DNA of 64,000 nucleotides, taken from NCBI GenBank assembly GCA_903884435.1, contig CAISEY010000343.1, forward strand, positions 1 to 64,000, given 5' to 3'. The notes under the pieces were generated by a model, which did no database searches, had not been told where the DNA came from, and was given only the letters and a program-made list of their open reading frames with translations. Shown piece after piece: positions 18,472 to 28,472 of this stretch; position 1 is the stretch's first letter; every line of letters starts with the position of its first letter. The translations under genes and the position numbers were made by a program. The DNA comes from an uncultured Hyphomicrobiales bacterium. Its GTDB lineage: Bacteria; Pseudomonadota; Alphaproteobacteria; Rhizobiales; Beijerinckiaceae.

Positions 18472-20769
18472 TTATCGTTTCGCGGCCTTGATGGCGTTCC
18501 ACACGCGCGCGGGCGTGTAGGGAAAATCAAGGTGCGTGACGCCCAGCGGGCGCAGCGCGTCGATGACCGCGCAGGCGAGCGTCGGCACGGCGCCCGTCGC
18601 GCCCGCCTCGCCGACGCCCTTGACGCCAAGCGGATTGCCGGGCGCGGGAATCGGACGGTCAAAGAGTCTGAGGCCCTTCAGTTCATGGGCGCGCGGCATG
18701 CAATAGTCCATGAAAGAGCCGGTCAGCATCTGGCCGCTCGAATCGTAGAGAACCGCCTCGTCGAACACCTGGCCAAGGCCCTGCATGACGCCGCCATGCA
18801 CCTGTCCCTCGGCGAGCGTGTGATTGAGAATGTTGCCGCAATCGTCGACCGCGACGTAGCTCATCAACTCGCATTCGCCGGTTTCCTCGTCGATCTCGAC
18901 CTCCGCCACGTGGGCGCCGGTCGGGAAGGCCCGGGCGGCGGGCATGGCGTATGTCGTGTCGAGCGGCGACCCGCCTTTGGCGGCGTATATTTTCGCCAGT
19001 TCGAGAATGCCCACGGACACGTCGGTGCCGCGCACGAGATAGCGCCCGCCGGTGAATTCGATGTCGTCGACGCTGGCCTCGAGATGACGGGCGGCGAGAT
19101 CGCGGCCCTTCTTCACGGTCTCGCGCGCCGCGAGCAGGAGCGAATTGCCGTGCGACATGAGCGAGCGCGAGCCGATGGTCCCGTCGCCCCGCAATTTCGG
19201 GCCGTCGGGATCGGAATAGCGCAGCGTGACGTTTTCCGGCCTGACGCCGAAGACTTCGGCGACGACTTCCGGAAACACGGTCTCGTGGCCCTGCCCCGAG
19301 GGGCCGGACACGGTGTAGATGGTCGGATTGCCCGAGGCGCCGAACTGGATCGCCGTCTCCTCCACGGGGCTGCCGCCGCCGCCCGCGGGCTCGACGAAGA
19401 CGCACACCGAGGCGCCGCGCAGCTTGCCGCGCCGCCTCGCTTCCGCCCGCCGCTCCTCGAAGCCCGCGAAGCCGGAATGTTTCAGCGCGTCGTCGAGAAG
19501 TCCCGCCGGATCGCCGCTGTCGTATTCGGCGCCGGTTGGCGTCTTGTAGGGGAAGGCCTCGCGCGGAATGAGATTGCGGCGACGCAGTTCGACACGGTCG
19601 ACGCCCATCTGGATCGCCGCCTCGTCGACGAGCCGCTCCATGAGATAGGTGACGTTGGGCCGCGCCGCGCCGCGATAGGGCGTCGTCGCCGTCGTGTTGG
19701 TGAGCACGAGACGGTGCAGGCCATGCACGGCGGGGGTGCGGTAAAGGTTGACGATGTTGCCGGAGGGCGCGAGCGTGTTGGTGAACCCGCCGGGCGAGGA
19801 GAGATAGGCGCCGCCGTTGATGACCCACTGGACACGCAGTCCGAGAAACTCGCCCTTCGCGTCGAGCGCGAGTTCGCCATAAAGCTTGACGCCGCGGCCG
19901 TGATGGTCGCTGACGAAGGTTTCCGCGCGGGTTCCGACCCATTTCACGGGCCTGCCGACCTTTTTCGCCGCGAGCATCAGCGCGCAATATTCCGAATAGG
20001 CCTCGCCGCGGATGCCGAAGCCGCCGCCCACGTCGTGCGCGTGCACGCGCAACTTGTCCTCGGGGATTTTCGTGCCGACGGCGAGGCCGTGACGCATCAT
20101 CGTCAGGCCCTGCGAGGGAACGTAAAGGTCGTAAACGTCCTTGTCCGCGTCGTAGAGAACCGTCGCCGCCTTGGGCTCCATCGGATTGCCGGCGATCCGC
20201 CTCGCGTCGAGCGCGAGTTTCGTCACGTGGGCGGCCTTCGCGAAGGCCTCGTCGGTCTTCTCCTTCGAGCCGTATTCGAAATCGAAGGCGAGATTGTTCT
20301 CGATCTCCGGGTAGAGCAGCGGCGCGCCCGGAGCGAGCGCGTCTTCGGCGTCGATCACCGCCGGAAGATCGCGATAATGGACGACGATTTTTTCCGCCGC
20401 CTCCTGGGCGCGCGCATGGGTGTCGGCGACGACGAGCGCGACCTCCTGGCCGACGAAACGCACGCGCGTTTCGGCCAGCACCTCGCGGTGGGGATCGCGC
20501 AGCTTCATGCCGTTCTTGCCGGGAAACTTGATGAGCGCGGGGGCCGGGCCGAAGCCCGCCGCCTTCGTGTCCTCGCCGGTGACGATGGCCAGAACGCCGG
20601 GCGAGGCGAGCGCCGCCGAGAGATCGAGGCCGAGCAATTCGGCGTGGGCGCGATCCGAGCGCAGGAAATGCGCGTGCGCCTGATCGGGGAAATTCCAGTC
20701 GGACGTGTAACGCCCCTGCCCCGTCACCAGCCTGAAATCCTCGCGCCGTCCGTGAAAAGGTCCGCTCAT
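18472..20769 (-). CDS. Xanthine dehydrogenase/CO dehydrogenase-family molybdopterin-binding (large) subunit
   Basis: VTGQGRYTSDW, PSQGLTMMRHGLA, VHAHDVGGGFGIRGEAYSEY, TTPYRGAARPNVTYLMERLVDEAA, GVKGVGEAGATGAVPTLACAVIDAL. Confidence 0.92.
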   Translation of the reverse strand: MSGPFHGRREDFRLVTGQGRYTSDWNFPDQAHAHFLRSDRAHAELLGLDLSAALASPGVLAIVTGEDTKAAGFGPAPALIKFPGKNGMKLRDPHREVLAETRVRFVGQEVALVVADTHARAQEAAEKIVVHYRDLPAVIDAEDALAPGAPLLYPEIENNLAFDFEYGSKEKTDEAFAKAAHVTKLALDARRIAGNPMEPKAATVLYDADKDVYDLYVPSQGLTMMRHGLAVGTKIPEDKLRVHAHDVGGGFGIRGEAYSEYCALMLAAKKVGRPVKWVGTRAETFVSDHHGRGVKLYGELALDAKGEFLGLRVQWVINGGAYLSSPGGFTNTLAPSGNIVNLYRTPAVHGLHRLVLTNTTATTPYRGAARPNVTYLMERLVDEAAIQMGVDRVELRRRNLIPREAFPYKTPTGAEYDSGDPAGLLDDALKHSGFAGFEERRAEARRRGKLRGASVCVFVEPAGGGGSPVEETAIQFGASGNPTIYTVSGPSGQGHETVFPEVVAEVFGVRPENVTLRYSDPDGPKLRGDGTIGSRSLMSHGNSLLLAARETVKKGRDLAARHLEASVDDIEFTGGRYLVRGTDVSVGILELAKIYAAKGGSPLDTTYAMPAARAFPTGAHVAEVEIDEETGECELMSYVAVDDCGNILNHTLAEGQVHGGVMQGLGQVFDEAVLYDSSGQMLTGSFMDYCMPRAHELKGLRLFDRPIPAPGNPLGVKGVGEAGATGAVPTLACAVIDALRPLGVTHLDFPYTPARVWNAIKAAKR

Positions 20770-20934
20770 TCGCCACCCGCGTGAAAAACACCGCTATCAT
20801 TGTGAAGGCGGGAGGCCACGCGCGCAAGCGGCCCCGCGCTTCCGGAAGCCATCTTTACGTCCGGCCCCGGACAGGTCATGTTCCCGGCGGGAGAGCTCCC
20901 CGGGACCGCCCGCGAATTTGAGTGGAGGAAGACC

Positions 20935-21810
20935 ATGGACGACGCACATATCAAATCCCTCGCCACGCCCTCGCACGGCCCCGTCGAGCGCCGTCAGTTC
21001 CTGTTCATGTCGAGTTGCGCCGTTGGCTACGCCGCCGCCGCCGGCCCGGTGAACGCCCAGGCGATCAGCACCTCCGCCGAAGGCCTGACCGCCGGCGAAG
21101 TGAAGGTCGCCTCGCTCGGCGTCGATATTCCCGCCTATCGCGCCCATCCCGCACAGGGCGGCCCGTTCCCGACCGTGATCGTCGTCCAGGTAATCTTCGG
21201 CGTTCACGAGCATATCAAGGACGTCGTCCGACGTTTCGCGAAGGCGGGCTACTACGCGATCGCGCCCGAACTCTACGCGCGCCAGGGCGACGCCTCGAAA
21301 TTCGACGACATCGCCAAACTCCAGGCGGAGCTCGTGTCGAAAGTCCCGGACGCGCAGGTCGCCTCCGACATCGACAACGCCATCGGCTTCGCGAAGGCGA
21401 GCGGCAAGGCCGACACGGCGAAACTCGCGATCGTCGGCTTCTGCTGGGGCGGACGCCAGGTCTGGCTCAACACGATCCGCAATCCCGCCTTCAAGGCCGG
21501 CGCCGCCTGGTACGGCCCGCTCAAGGGAGAGCCGAACGACCTGCGCCCGAAAACCGTGCTCGACGTGATCAAGGACAGCAAGGTTCCCGTCATCGGCCTC
21601 TACGGCGGCGCGGACGCGGGCATCCCCATGGACCAGATCGAGGCGGCGAAGGCGGCGCTGAAAGCCGCCAACTCCCCGTCGGAGATCAACGTCTATCCCG
21701 ACACGCCCCACGGATTTAACGCCGACTATCGCCCCAGCTACCGCAAGGCGGCGGCGGAAGACGCGATGGCGAAAACGCTCGCCTGGTTCAGGAAGCACGG
21801 AGCCGGCTGA
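20935..21810 (+). CDS. Dienelactone hydrolase family protein with Tat-like signal
   Basis: ERRQFLFMSSCAVGYAAAAGPVNAQA signal; PTVIVVQVIFGVHEHIKDVVRRFAKAGYYAIAPELYARQGD; IVGFCWGGRQ nucleophile motif; DTPHGF. Confidence 0.9.
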   Translation: MDDAHIKSLATPSHGPVERRQFLFMSSCAVGYAAAAGPVNAQAISTSAEGLTAGEVKVASLGVDIPAYRAHPAQGGPFPTVIVVQVIFGVHEHIKDVVRRFAKAGYYAIAPELYARQGDASKFDDIAKLQAELVSKVPDAQVASDIDNAIGFAKASGKADTAKLAIVGFCWGGRQVWLNTIRNPAFKAGAAWYGPLKGEPNDLRPKTVLDVIKDSKVPVIGLYGGADAGIPMDQIEAAKAALKAANSPSEINVYPDTPHGFNADYRPSYRKAAAEDAMAKTLAWFRKHGAG

Positions 21811-21818
21811 GACCCGCG

Positions 21819-21843
21819 GCGCGCGGGCCGCGAGCCCGCGCGC
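21819..21843. other. 10-bp perfect GC hairpin (GCGCGCGGGC-CGCGA-GCCCGCGCGC), possible transcription end structure
   Basis: Inverted repeat read directly, 8 nt after the dienelactone hydrolase stop; no clear U-tract. Confidence 0.4.
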
Positions 21844-22052
21844 GACCGCCGGCGAGGTTGACGCGCAAGGTCATTATGGCTAGCAGTTGCGCCGCTCATT
21901 TTCGATTTCGCGACCGTTAGTTCGCGTTTTCGGCGGCCACGAAGCGCGAAGGGACGTCAACCTTTTGCTCGAACGGCACTGGCGGCGCGACGGAGCGCCG
22001 CGGCGAAAAGTCAGGGGCCCGCGCGGTCGGGGCAGGAGGGGTGTGAGCGTCA

Positions 22053-22889
22053 ATGACGATGACCACGTTGAATAATAACGCGGCCACGGCGGATGCCGAC
22101 GTGAAGATTCGCATCAGCAATCTGTACAAGGTGTTCAACACCAGGAAGGGCCCCTTCACAGCCCTGGAAAACATCAATCTCGACATCCCCACGGGCTGCT
22201 TCTTCATGATCGTGGGACCGTCGGGTTGCGGCAAGACGACCTTGCTGCGCATTCTCGCGGGGCTCGAGGAGCACACGTCCGGCACGCTTGAAATCGCGCG
22301 ACCCGCGAAGGACAGGCCCGGCAACTCCATGGTCTTCCAGGGCGACTCGCTGTTTCCCTGGATGACCGTGTGGGAAAACGCGGCCTATGGCCTCAACATG
22401 CGCTCGCGTCCGCGCGGCGAAATCAAGGACGTCGTCGGCCATTACCTCAACCGGACCGGCCTCGCGAAGTTCCACGACCATTATCCGCACCAGTTGTCCG
22501 GCGGCATGCGCCAGCGCGTGTCGATCGCCCGGTGTTTCGCCAACGATCCCGACATCCTGCTGATGGACGAACCCTTTTCCGCGCTCGACGAGCAGAACAA
22601 GGTGCTGCTCCAGGAAGAGCTCCTGAGAATCTGGGAGGAGACGCGCAAGACCGTCATGTTCATCACCCATTCGGTCGACGAGGCGGTGACGCTCGGCGAC
22701 AGGATCATGATCATGACCGCGCATCCCGGAAAGACGAAGGTCATGGTGGACGTGCCATTCGAACGTCCGCGCGGCGTGCTCGAACTGCGCGCGCGCCCTG
22801 AATACGGCGAACTCGTCTACAACATCTGGGGTTATCTGAAGGACGAAGTGCAGCGCGCCCGCGCCCAGGACGAAGGGAGAGACTCGTGA
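22053..22889 (+). CDS. ABC transporter ATP-binding protein (nitrate/sulfonate/taurine type)
   Basis: Walker A GPSGCGKTTLL, signature LSGGMRQRVSIARC, Walker B LLMDEPFSALD, FITHSVDEAVTLGDRI. Confidence 0.95.
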   Translation: MTMTTLNNNAATADADVKIRISNLYKVFNTRKGPFTALENINLDIPTGCFFMIVGPSGCGKTTLLRILAGLEEHTSGTLEIARPAKDRPGNSMVFQGDSLFPWMTVWENAAYGLNMRSRPRGEIKDVVGHYLNRTGLAKFHDHYPHQLSGGMRQRVSIARCFANDPDILLMDEPFSALDEQNKVLLQEELLRIWEETRKTVMFITHSVDEAVTLGDRIMIMTAHPGKTKVMVDVPFERPRGVLELRARPEYGELVYNIWGYLKDEVQRARAQDEGRDS

Positions 22890-23722
22890 CCGACGCCGTT
22901 CAGACATCTCCGAAGAGCGAAATTCGCGTCGCGCGCGCCCCGACGAAAATTGGCGGGGGCCTGAGCCGCGAGGCGACCGAACGGCTGATGAACCTGATCT
23001 CCCCGGTGGTTCTCATCGGCATCTGGGAACTGGCGGCGCAGCTGGGCTTCATCGACGTGCGCTTTTTTCCGCCGCCGTCGAAGATTTTCAAGGTCATGTG
23101 GAACATGATCGACAACGGCCTGCTGATGAAGCACATGTGGGCCAGTATGCAACGCCTGTTCTGGGGCATTCTCTATGGCGGCGTGCCGGCGCTCATCCTT
23201 GGCGTTTCCATGGGCCTCTACCGCAACCTGCGCATGGTGATCGAGCCGGTCATCGCCGCCACCTATCCCATCCCCAAGAGCGCCATTCTGCCGCTCATCC
23301 TGCTGATTTTCGGCCTCGGCGAAGCTTCCAAGATCGTCATGGTGGCGACGGGCGTTTTCTATCCCATCCTCATCAATTCGATGGCGGGCGTGCTGGAAAT
23401 TCCCAAGGTCCACTTCGACGTGAGTCGCAATTTCGGCGCGAGCCGTCTGCAAACCTTCCGCACCGTGGCGCTTCCCGGCGCGCTGCCGCTGATCATGACC
23501 GGCGTGAAGCTCGGCGTCGGTCTCGGTCTCGTGCTCATCGCCATCGCGGAAATGGTCGGCGCGAAGAGCGGCCTTGGCTACATGATCTGGAACGCCTGGG
23601 AAATTCTCTCGGTCGAGACGATGTATGTCGGTCTGATCACCATCGCCGTGCTCGGCCTGTGCTTCACGCTGATCCTCAACGAGATCGAGCGAATGATCGT
23701 GCCGTGGCGTTCCTCGCGTTAG
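22886..23722 (+). CDS. ABC transporter permease (SsuC/TauC-like)
   Basis: Multiple TM segments; LRMVIEPVIAATYPIPKSAILPLILLIFGLGEASKI and ALPGALPLIMTGVKLGVGLGLVLIAIAEMVGAKSGLG. GTG start overlaps the upstream stop. Confidence 0.92.
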   Translation: MTDAVQTSPKSEIRVARAPTKIGGGLSREATERLMNLISPVVLIGIWELAAQLGFIDVRFFPPPSKIFKVMWNMIDNGLLMKHMWASMQRLFWGILYGGVPALILGVSMGLYRNLRMVIEPVIAATYPIPKSAILPLILLIFGLGEASKIVMVATGVFYPILINSMAGVLEIPKVHFDVSRNFGASRLQTFRTVALPGALPLIMTGVKLGVGLGLVLIAIAEMVGAKSGLGYMIWNAWEILSVETMYVGLITIAVLGLCFTLILNEIERMIVPWRSSR

Positions 23723-23762
23723 GCGCGCCGCCATAAAGGCATAAAGGGAGGGACAAACGCGA

Positions 23763-25004
23763 ATGACAGCGGCCGCAGCGACGGACACCGACGGTTACGT
23801 CGCCTTCCGCTATCGGGACTTTCGTTTGCACTGCGCCGCGCGCCTGATCATGGGGATCGCGATGTCCATGCAGGCGGTGGCCATCGGATGGTATGTCTAT
23901 TCGGTCACGAAAAGTCCGCTCGCGCTCGGCCTGACGGGTCTGTCGACCTTTCTGCCCTCCGCGTTTTTCGCGCTGTTCACGGGCCATGTCGCCGACACCT
24001 ACAATCGCCGGATCATCGTCACGATCTGCTTCAGTATCTTCGCCATGGCCTCCCTTGGCCTGTTGTGGGTCGTGCTGACGGGCGTCACCGACGTGACGCC
24101 CATCTATGTTTTCACCACCATCGGCGGCACGGCGCGCGCCTTCTCCAATCCCGCGGCCCAATCCCTGACGCCGAACCTCGTTCCGAAACAGCATTTCGCC
24201 AACGCCGTGACCTGGTATTCCTCGGCCTGGTCGGCCTCGCGCATCGTCGGTCCCGCGATTGGCGGTCTCGTCTATATTCTGGGGCCCGTCGTGCCCTTCG
24301 CGATCGCCTTCGCCTGTTTCGCCACGGCCACGCTCTGCGTTTTCATGATTTCGACCTCTGGCTCCGCCGCGCAGGCGGGGCGCGGCCCGATCACCTGGGC
24401 GACGTTGAGCGCCGGCCTGCATTTCATCTGGTCCCGCAAGGTGATCCTCGGCAGCATTTCGCTCGATCTCGTCGCGGTGCTGTTCGGCGGCGCCGTGGCG
24501 CTTCTGCCGGTGGTCGCGCAGGACATCCTGCATGTCGGCCCCTGGGGCCTTGGCCTTCTGCGCGCCTCGCCCTCCATCGGGGCGATCGTCATGGGCGCGG
24601 CGCTGGCGCACTGGCCCATACGTGGCGGCGCCGGCAAGAAGATGCTGATCGCCGTCGGCTGCTACGGGCTCGCCACGGTGTTTTTCGGCTTTTCACAACA
24701 TTTGTTCCTGTCGATGGCGATGCTGGCAGCGGTCGGAGCCAGCGACCAGATCAGCGTCGTCGTGCGGCACACCATGGTTCAGGCTGAAACGCCGGACGAA
24801 ATGCGCGGGCGTGTCGCGGCCGTGAATTCCATCTTCATCAGCGGTTCGTCCGATCTCGGAGAATTCGAATCGGGCGTCACGGCCGCCTGGTGGGGCACGG
24901 TGCCGGCCATCGTCTTCGGCGGAGCGGCAACCCTCGTCCTCGCCGCGACCTGGGCGGCGATTTTCCCCGATTTGCGAAACCGCGACAAACTGGTCGAGAA
25001 ATAG
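23763..25004 (+). CDS. MFS transporter
   Basis: Twelve-TM-like hydrophobicity; FTGHVADTYNRRIIVTICF loop motif; TPDEMRGRVAAVNSIFI. Confidence 0.9.
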   Translation: MTAAAATDTDGYVAFRYRDFRLHCAARLIMGIAMSMQAVAIGWYVYSVTKSPLALGLTGLSTFLPSAFFALFTGHVADTYNRRIIVTICFSIFAMASLGLLWVVLTGVTDVTPIYVFTTIGGTARAFSNPAAQSLTPNLVPKQHFANAVTWYSSAWSASRIVGPAIGGLVYILGPVVPFAIAFACFATATLCVFMISTSGSAAQAGRGPITWATLSAGLHFIWSRKVILGSISLDLVAVLFGGAVALLPVVAQDILHVGPWGLGLLRASPSIGAIVMGAALAHWPIRGGAGKKMLIAVGCYGLATVFFGFSQHLFLSMAMLAAVGASDQISVVVRHTMVQAETPDEMRGRVAAVNSIFISGSSDLGEFESGVTAAWWGTVPAIVFGGAATLVLAATWAAIFPDLRNRDKLVEK

Positions 25005-25027
25005 ACAGGATCTGACCGGGAGTCCCC

Positions 25028-26005
25028 ATGTTGACGTCCAGACGCGAACTCATCGCCGGAGCCGGCGCGGCCGCGATCCTGCCGGCGGCGACGCGGGCGC
25101 AACAAAGCTGGCCGGCGCAACCGGTCAAGGTCATCGTCACGCAGGCCGCCGGCGGCACGCCCGACATTGTCTGCCGGATGGTGATGGACCGGTTGTCGAA
25201 GGCCCTCGGCCAGCAATTCTTCATCGAGAACAGGCCGGGAGCCGGCAATGTCGTGGGCGCCCAGGCCGCCGCCCGCGCGCCGGCGGACGGCTATACGCTT
25301 CTGTGGGCGACGGCGGCCTCGCTGATCACCAATGTTTTCACCGTGAAATCCCTGCCCTACGATCCGCGCAGGGATTTCGTCAGCGTCGTGCGCGCGGCGA
25401 AGGGGCCGTTCCTGCTGGTCGCCAATCCGGACCTGCCCGCGAACACCCTGCCCGAACTGATCGCACTGGCGAAGTCGAAGCCGGGCAAGCTCAACGTCGC
25501 GACCGACGGGCCGCGCAACTTCTCCGGGCTCGTCGCGGCCTGGCTCAACAAGACGGCGGGCATCGACATGCGCCAGGTGCCTTACGCCACCATGCCGCAG
25601 GGCGTGCAGGACACGATTGGCGGGCGCGTCGAACTCGCCGTCCTCGCGCTGCCGAGCGCCGGCCCGCAAATGGCCGCCGGCAAGCTGAAGCCCATCGCCA
25701 TCACCTCGGCGCAGCGCGCGCCAGGCTATGAACAGGCGCCGCCCATCGCGGACACGATTCCCGGCTTCGATTTTTATGGCTGGCTCGGCGTGTCCGCGCC
25801 GGCGGCCGTTCCGCGCCCGATTCTCGAAAAGCTCAACCACGAGATCGGCAAGATTCTCGACGACCGGGAGTTCGCCGAACCGCTCGCGAAAATGGGCTTC
25901 TATTCGCTCGGCGGCGCGAGCCTCGAAAAGGCGGCGGAGGAAGTGAACTCCGAATTCGACCTTTGGAAAAAGGTCGTGACGGAAATCGGCCTCGAGCCGG
26001 AATAG
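25028..26005 (+). CDS. Tripartite tricarboxylate transporter-type substrate-binding protein
   Basis: Tat-like signal SRRELIAGAGAAAILPAATRAQ; WPAQPVKVIVTQAAGGTPDIVCRMVMDRLSKALGQQFFIENRPGAGNVVGAQAAARAPADGYTLL. Confidence 0.92.
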   Translation: MLTSRRELIAGAGAAAILPAATRAQQSWPAQPVKVIVTQAAGGTPDIVCRMVMDRLSKALGQQFFIENRPGAGNVVGAQAAARAPADGYTLLWATAASLITNVFTVKSLPYDPRRDFVSVVRAAKGPFLLVANPDLPANTLPELIALAKSKPGKLNVATDGPRNFSGLVAAWLNKTAGIDMRQVPYATMPQGVQDTIGGRVELAVLALPSAGPQMAAGKLKPIAITSAQRAPGYEQAPPIADTIPGFDFYGWLGVSAPAAVPRPILEKLNHEIGKILDDREFAEPLAKMGFYSLGGASLEKAAEEVNSEFDLWKKVVTEIGLEPE

Positions 26006-26093
26006 ACGCGCCGTTTCGCCGCGGGGCGGCCATTGCTCTTCCGCCCGCGCCTGTCCTAACATCGCGCCCGAACAACATGATCGGGAGGCGCGC

Positions 26094-27866
26094 TTGGCGG
26101 CCAGACATTTCCTCGGGGTTTCTTGCGCCGCGTTGCTCGCGGCGACCGCGCTTTCGGCCCGCGCCGCGGACATGACCTGGGAGCGCGCGCTCAACGTCTC
26201 GAAGGAGCCGCAAAACTGGCTGCTCCACCACAAGAACTACGAGGGCCATCGCTACTCGGAGCTCGCGACGATCAACACCGGCAACGTCGCGAATTTGCGC
26301 CCCGCCTTCAGCGTCGGACTCGGCGGAATCCAGGGCGGCGGCATTCACAAGACCGGAAACCTCGAGGCGACGCCCATCGTCGAGGACGGGATGATCTACG
26401 TTCCCGACGGTTGGGGCTCCGTCTACGCCATCGACGCGACAACCGGCAAAAAAGGCCCGATCAAGTGGAAGATGGACCCCGGCACCGACAAGGGCTGGGC
26501 CGGCGAGGTCGCCTGTTGCGGCGTCAACAATCGGGGCGTCGCGCTGTGGAAGGACAAGATCATCTCGGTGACGCTCGACGCGCGGGTCGTCGCCACCAGC
26601 AAGGCGACGGGCGAGGTCGTCTGGGAGCACAAGGCCGGCGATCCCGCGCTGGGAGAAACCATCACGCTCGCGCCGCTCGTCGTGAAAGACCTCGCCATCG
26701 TCGGCTCGGCGGGCGGAGAATACGGCATTCGCGGCTGGATCGAGGCGGTCGATCTCAACACCGGCAAGCGCGCGTGGCGCACGCACACCATCCCCGCCCC
26801 GGGCGAGCCCGGCGGCGAGACCTGGAAAGACGGCCAGGAGCGCTGGAAACACGGCGGCGGTTCGGTGTGGGAGACCGGCACCTACGACACGACGACCGAC
26901 ACGCTGTACCAGGGCATCGGCAATCCGGGGCCCGATTACGATCCCGAATACCGACCGGGCGACAACAAATGGGCGTCGAGCGTGCTCGCCCTCGGCGCGG
27001 CCGACGGCAAGATCAAGTGGGGCTTTCAGTACACGCCGAACGACCCCTACGACTACGACGAAATCTCCGAACATCCGCTGATCGACGTCAGGATCGACGG
27101 GCAGGACCGCAAGCTCGTGGCGCACGCCGCGCGCAACGGCTTTTTCTACGCGCTCGACCGGATCAACGGCTCCTTCGTCGGCGGCCGGCAGTACGTCGAT
27201 CGGCTCACCTGGTCGAAGGGGCTCGACCCCAAGACTGGCAAGCCGCTTGAATACGATCCCTCGAAGACGTTGCAGGAATACCAGCCGAACAGCCATGGCT
27301 CGCGCGCCAGCAAGGCGGGCGGAACCACCTGCCCTTCCGTTCAGGGCGGCAAGAACTGGGAGCCGACGGCCTACAGTCCGAAACTCGAATTGCTCTACAT
27401 TCCCTCGATCGAGGCCTGCGGCGTGTTCGAGACCGTGCAGCAAAAGGATTTCGCCGACCAGGGCGGAACGGTCAAACCGCGCGACAGATTCACCGGCGGC
27501 GCTCCGAAAAACACCGACGCCATGTATGGCGCGATCAAAGCCGTGGATCCCCGCAGCGGCGAGCTGAAAGTCTCGCTGAAGCTCGATTATCCCAACTACA
27601 GCGGTCTGCTCGCGACCGCCGGCGATCTCGTCTTCGCCGGGCATTACGACGGCTCTTTCACCGCCTACGACGCGAAAACCCTGAAGGAACTCTGGCGCTT
27701 TAACATCGGCTCGCCGGTCAACGCGCCGCCCGTGACCTATTCGGTCAACGGCAAGCAATATATCGCCGTGCTCGCGGGATCGCGCATGTCCGCGGCCGTC
27801 ATCGGGCGTTCGCCCGAATTGAAGGACATGTCGACGGCCTCCATGCTGTTCGTGTTTTCGCTGTGA
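26094..27866 (+). CDS. PQQ-dependent alcohol dehydrogenase (quinoprotein), possibly lanthanide-type
   Basis: TTG start after GGGAGG; WLLHHKNYEGHRYSELATINTGNVANLRPAFSVGL, vicinal Cys pair GEVACCGVNNRGVA, GNPGPDYDPEYRPGDNKW, catalytic-region GFQYTPNDPYDYDEI, PTAYSPKLELLYIP. Confidence 0.93.
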   Translation: MAARHFLGVSCAALLAATALSARAADMTWERALNVSKEPQNWLLHHKNYEGHRYSELATINTGNVANLRPAFSVGLGGIQGGGIHKTGNLEATPIVEDGMIYVPDGWGSVYAIDATTGKKGPIKWKMDPGTDKGWAGEVACCGVNNRGVALWKDKIISVTLDARVVATSKATGEVVWEHKAGDPALGETITLAPLVVKDLAIVGSAGGEYGIRGWIEAVDLNTGKRAWRTHTIPAPGEPGGETWKDGQERWKHGGGSVWETGTYDTTTDTLYQGIGNPGPDYDPEYRPGDNKWASSVLALGAADGKIKWGFQYTPNDPYDYDEISEHPLIDVRIDGQDRKLVAHAARNGFFYALDRINGSFVGGRQYVDRLTWSKGLDPKTGKPLEYDPSKTLQEYQPNSHGSRASKAGGTTCPSVQGGKNWEPTAYSPKLELLYIPSIEACGVFETVQQKDFADQGGTVKPRDRFTGGAPKNTDAMYGAIKAVDPRSGELKVSLKLDYPNYSGLLATAGDLVFAGHYDGSFTAYDAKTLKELWRFNIGSPVNAPPVTYSVNGKQYIAVLAGSRMSAAVIGRSPELKDMSTASMLFVFSL

Positions 27867-28240
27867 GAGGGCGCGGGAGATTCACGAGGCGCGCCGGCCT
27901 CGCGTTCGCGGCGGCGCTGCTGGCGACGCCCGCCCTGGCCCATTCCACCTTGCGTCGAGCGAGCCCGGCGGAGGGCTCGCGGGCGCGCGGGCCCGTCACG
28001 GAAATCCGTTTAACGTTTTCACAGGGCGTCGAGGCGGCGCTCTCGACCGCGACGCTGACGCGCGACGGACAGAAGATGTTCGAAAACCGCGCCTTCGAGG
28101 CGGCGCCGAACGATGGCGCCGTCCTGTTGCTCCGCCTGCCGGAAGCGCTCGCCCCGGGGAGCTACCGCCTCGACTGGCGCGCGATGTCCATCGACACGCA
28201 CATGGTTCAGGGGCGCCTCGGATTCGCCGTCGCGCCGTGA
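27863..28240 (+). CDS. CopC-domain copper-binding periplasmic protein
   Basis: ALA-HSTLRRASPAEGSRARGPVTEIRLTFSQGVE...DWRAMSIDTHMVQGRLGFAV: N-terminal His after signal cleavage and D-x-H typical of CopC. GTG start overlaps the PQQ dehydrogenase stop. Confidence 0.88.
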   Translation: MRGRGRFTRRAGLAFAAALLATPALAHSTLRRASPAEGSRARGPVTEIRLTFSQGVEAALSTATLTRDGQKMFENRAFEAAPNDGAVLLLRLPEALAPGSYRLDWRAMSIDTHMVQGRLGFAVAP

Positions 28241-28244
28241 AGCG

Positions 28245-28457
28245 TCAGGCGGCGCGGGCCTCGTAGCCGGCGGCGTTGATCGCGGCGATCAGCGTCCCGG
28301 CGCTCGCCGTCGTCGTCGCGTCGAGCTTGCCGGTGGGCAAGTCGATGGCAACGGCGGCCTCGGGATCGGCGCGTTTGACAATCCGCGTCACCGAGTTGAC
28401 GCAACCCTGGCACGTCATGCCCTTGACCGTGAGTTTGACGTTCGACGCTTGCGTCAT
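28245..28457 (-). CDS. Heavy-metal-associated (HMA/CopZ-like) domain protein
   Basis: LTVKGMTCQGCVNSVTRIV (GMTCxxC), 70 aa. Confidence 0.9.
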   Translation of the reverse strand: MTQASNVKLTVKGMTCQGCVNSVTRIVKRADPEAAVAIDLPTGKLDATTTASAGTLIAAINAAGYEARAA

Positions 28458-28472
28458 CTCGTTTCTCCGTTT

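Noticed and set aside
18532-20784. 750-aa plus-strand ORF
   Set aside because: Antisense shadow of the molybdopterin-binding subunit at 18472-20769.
20878-21810. Upstream start (20878) for the dienelactone hydrolase
   Set aside because: ATG at 20935 follows a GTGGAGGAAGACC ribosome-binding region and begins directly before a Tat-like signal; the longer form adds an unlikely N-terminus.
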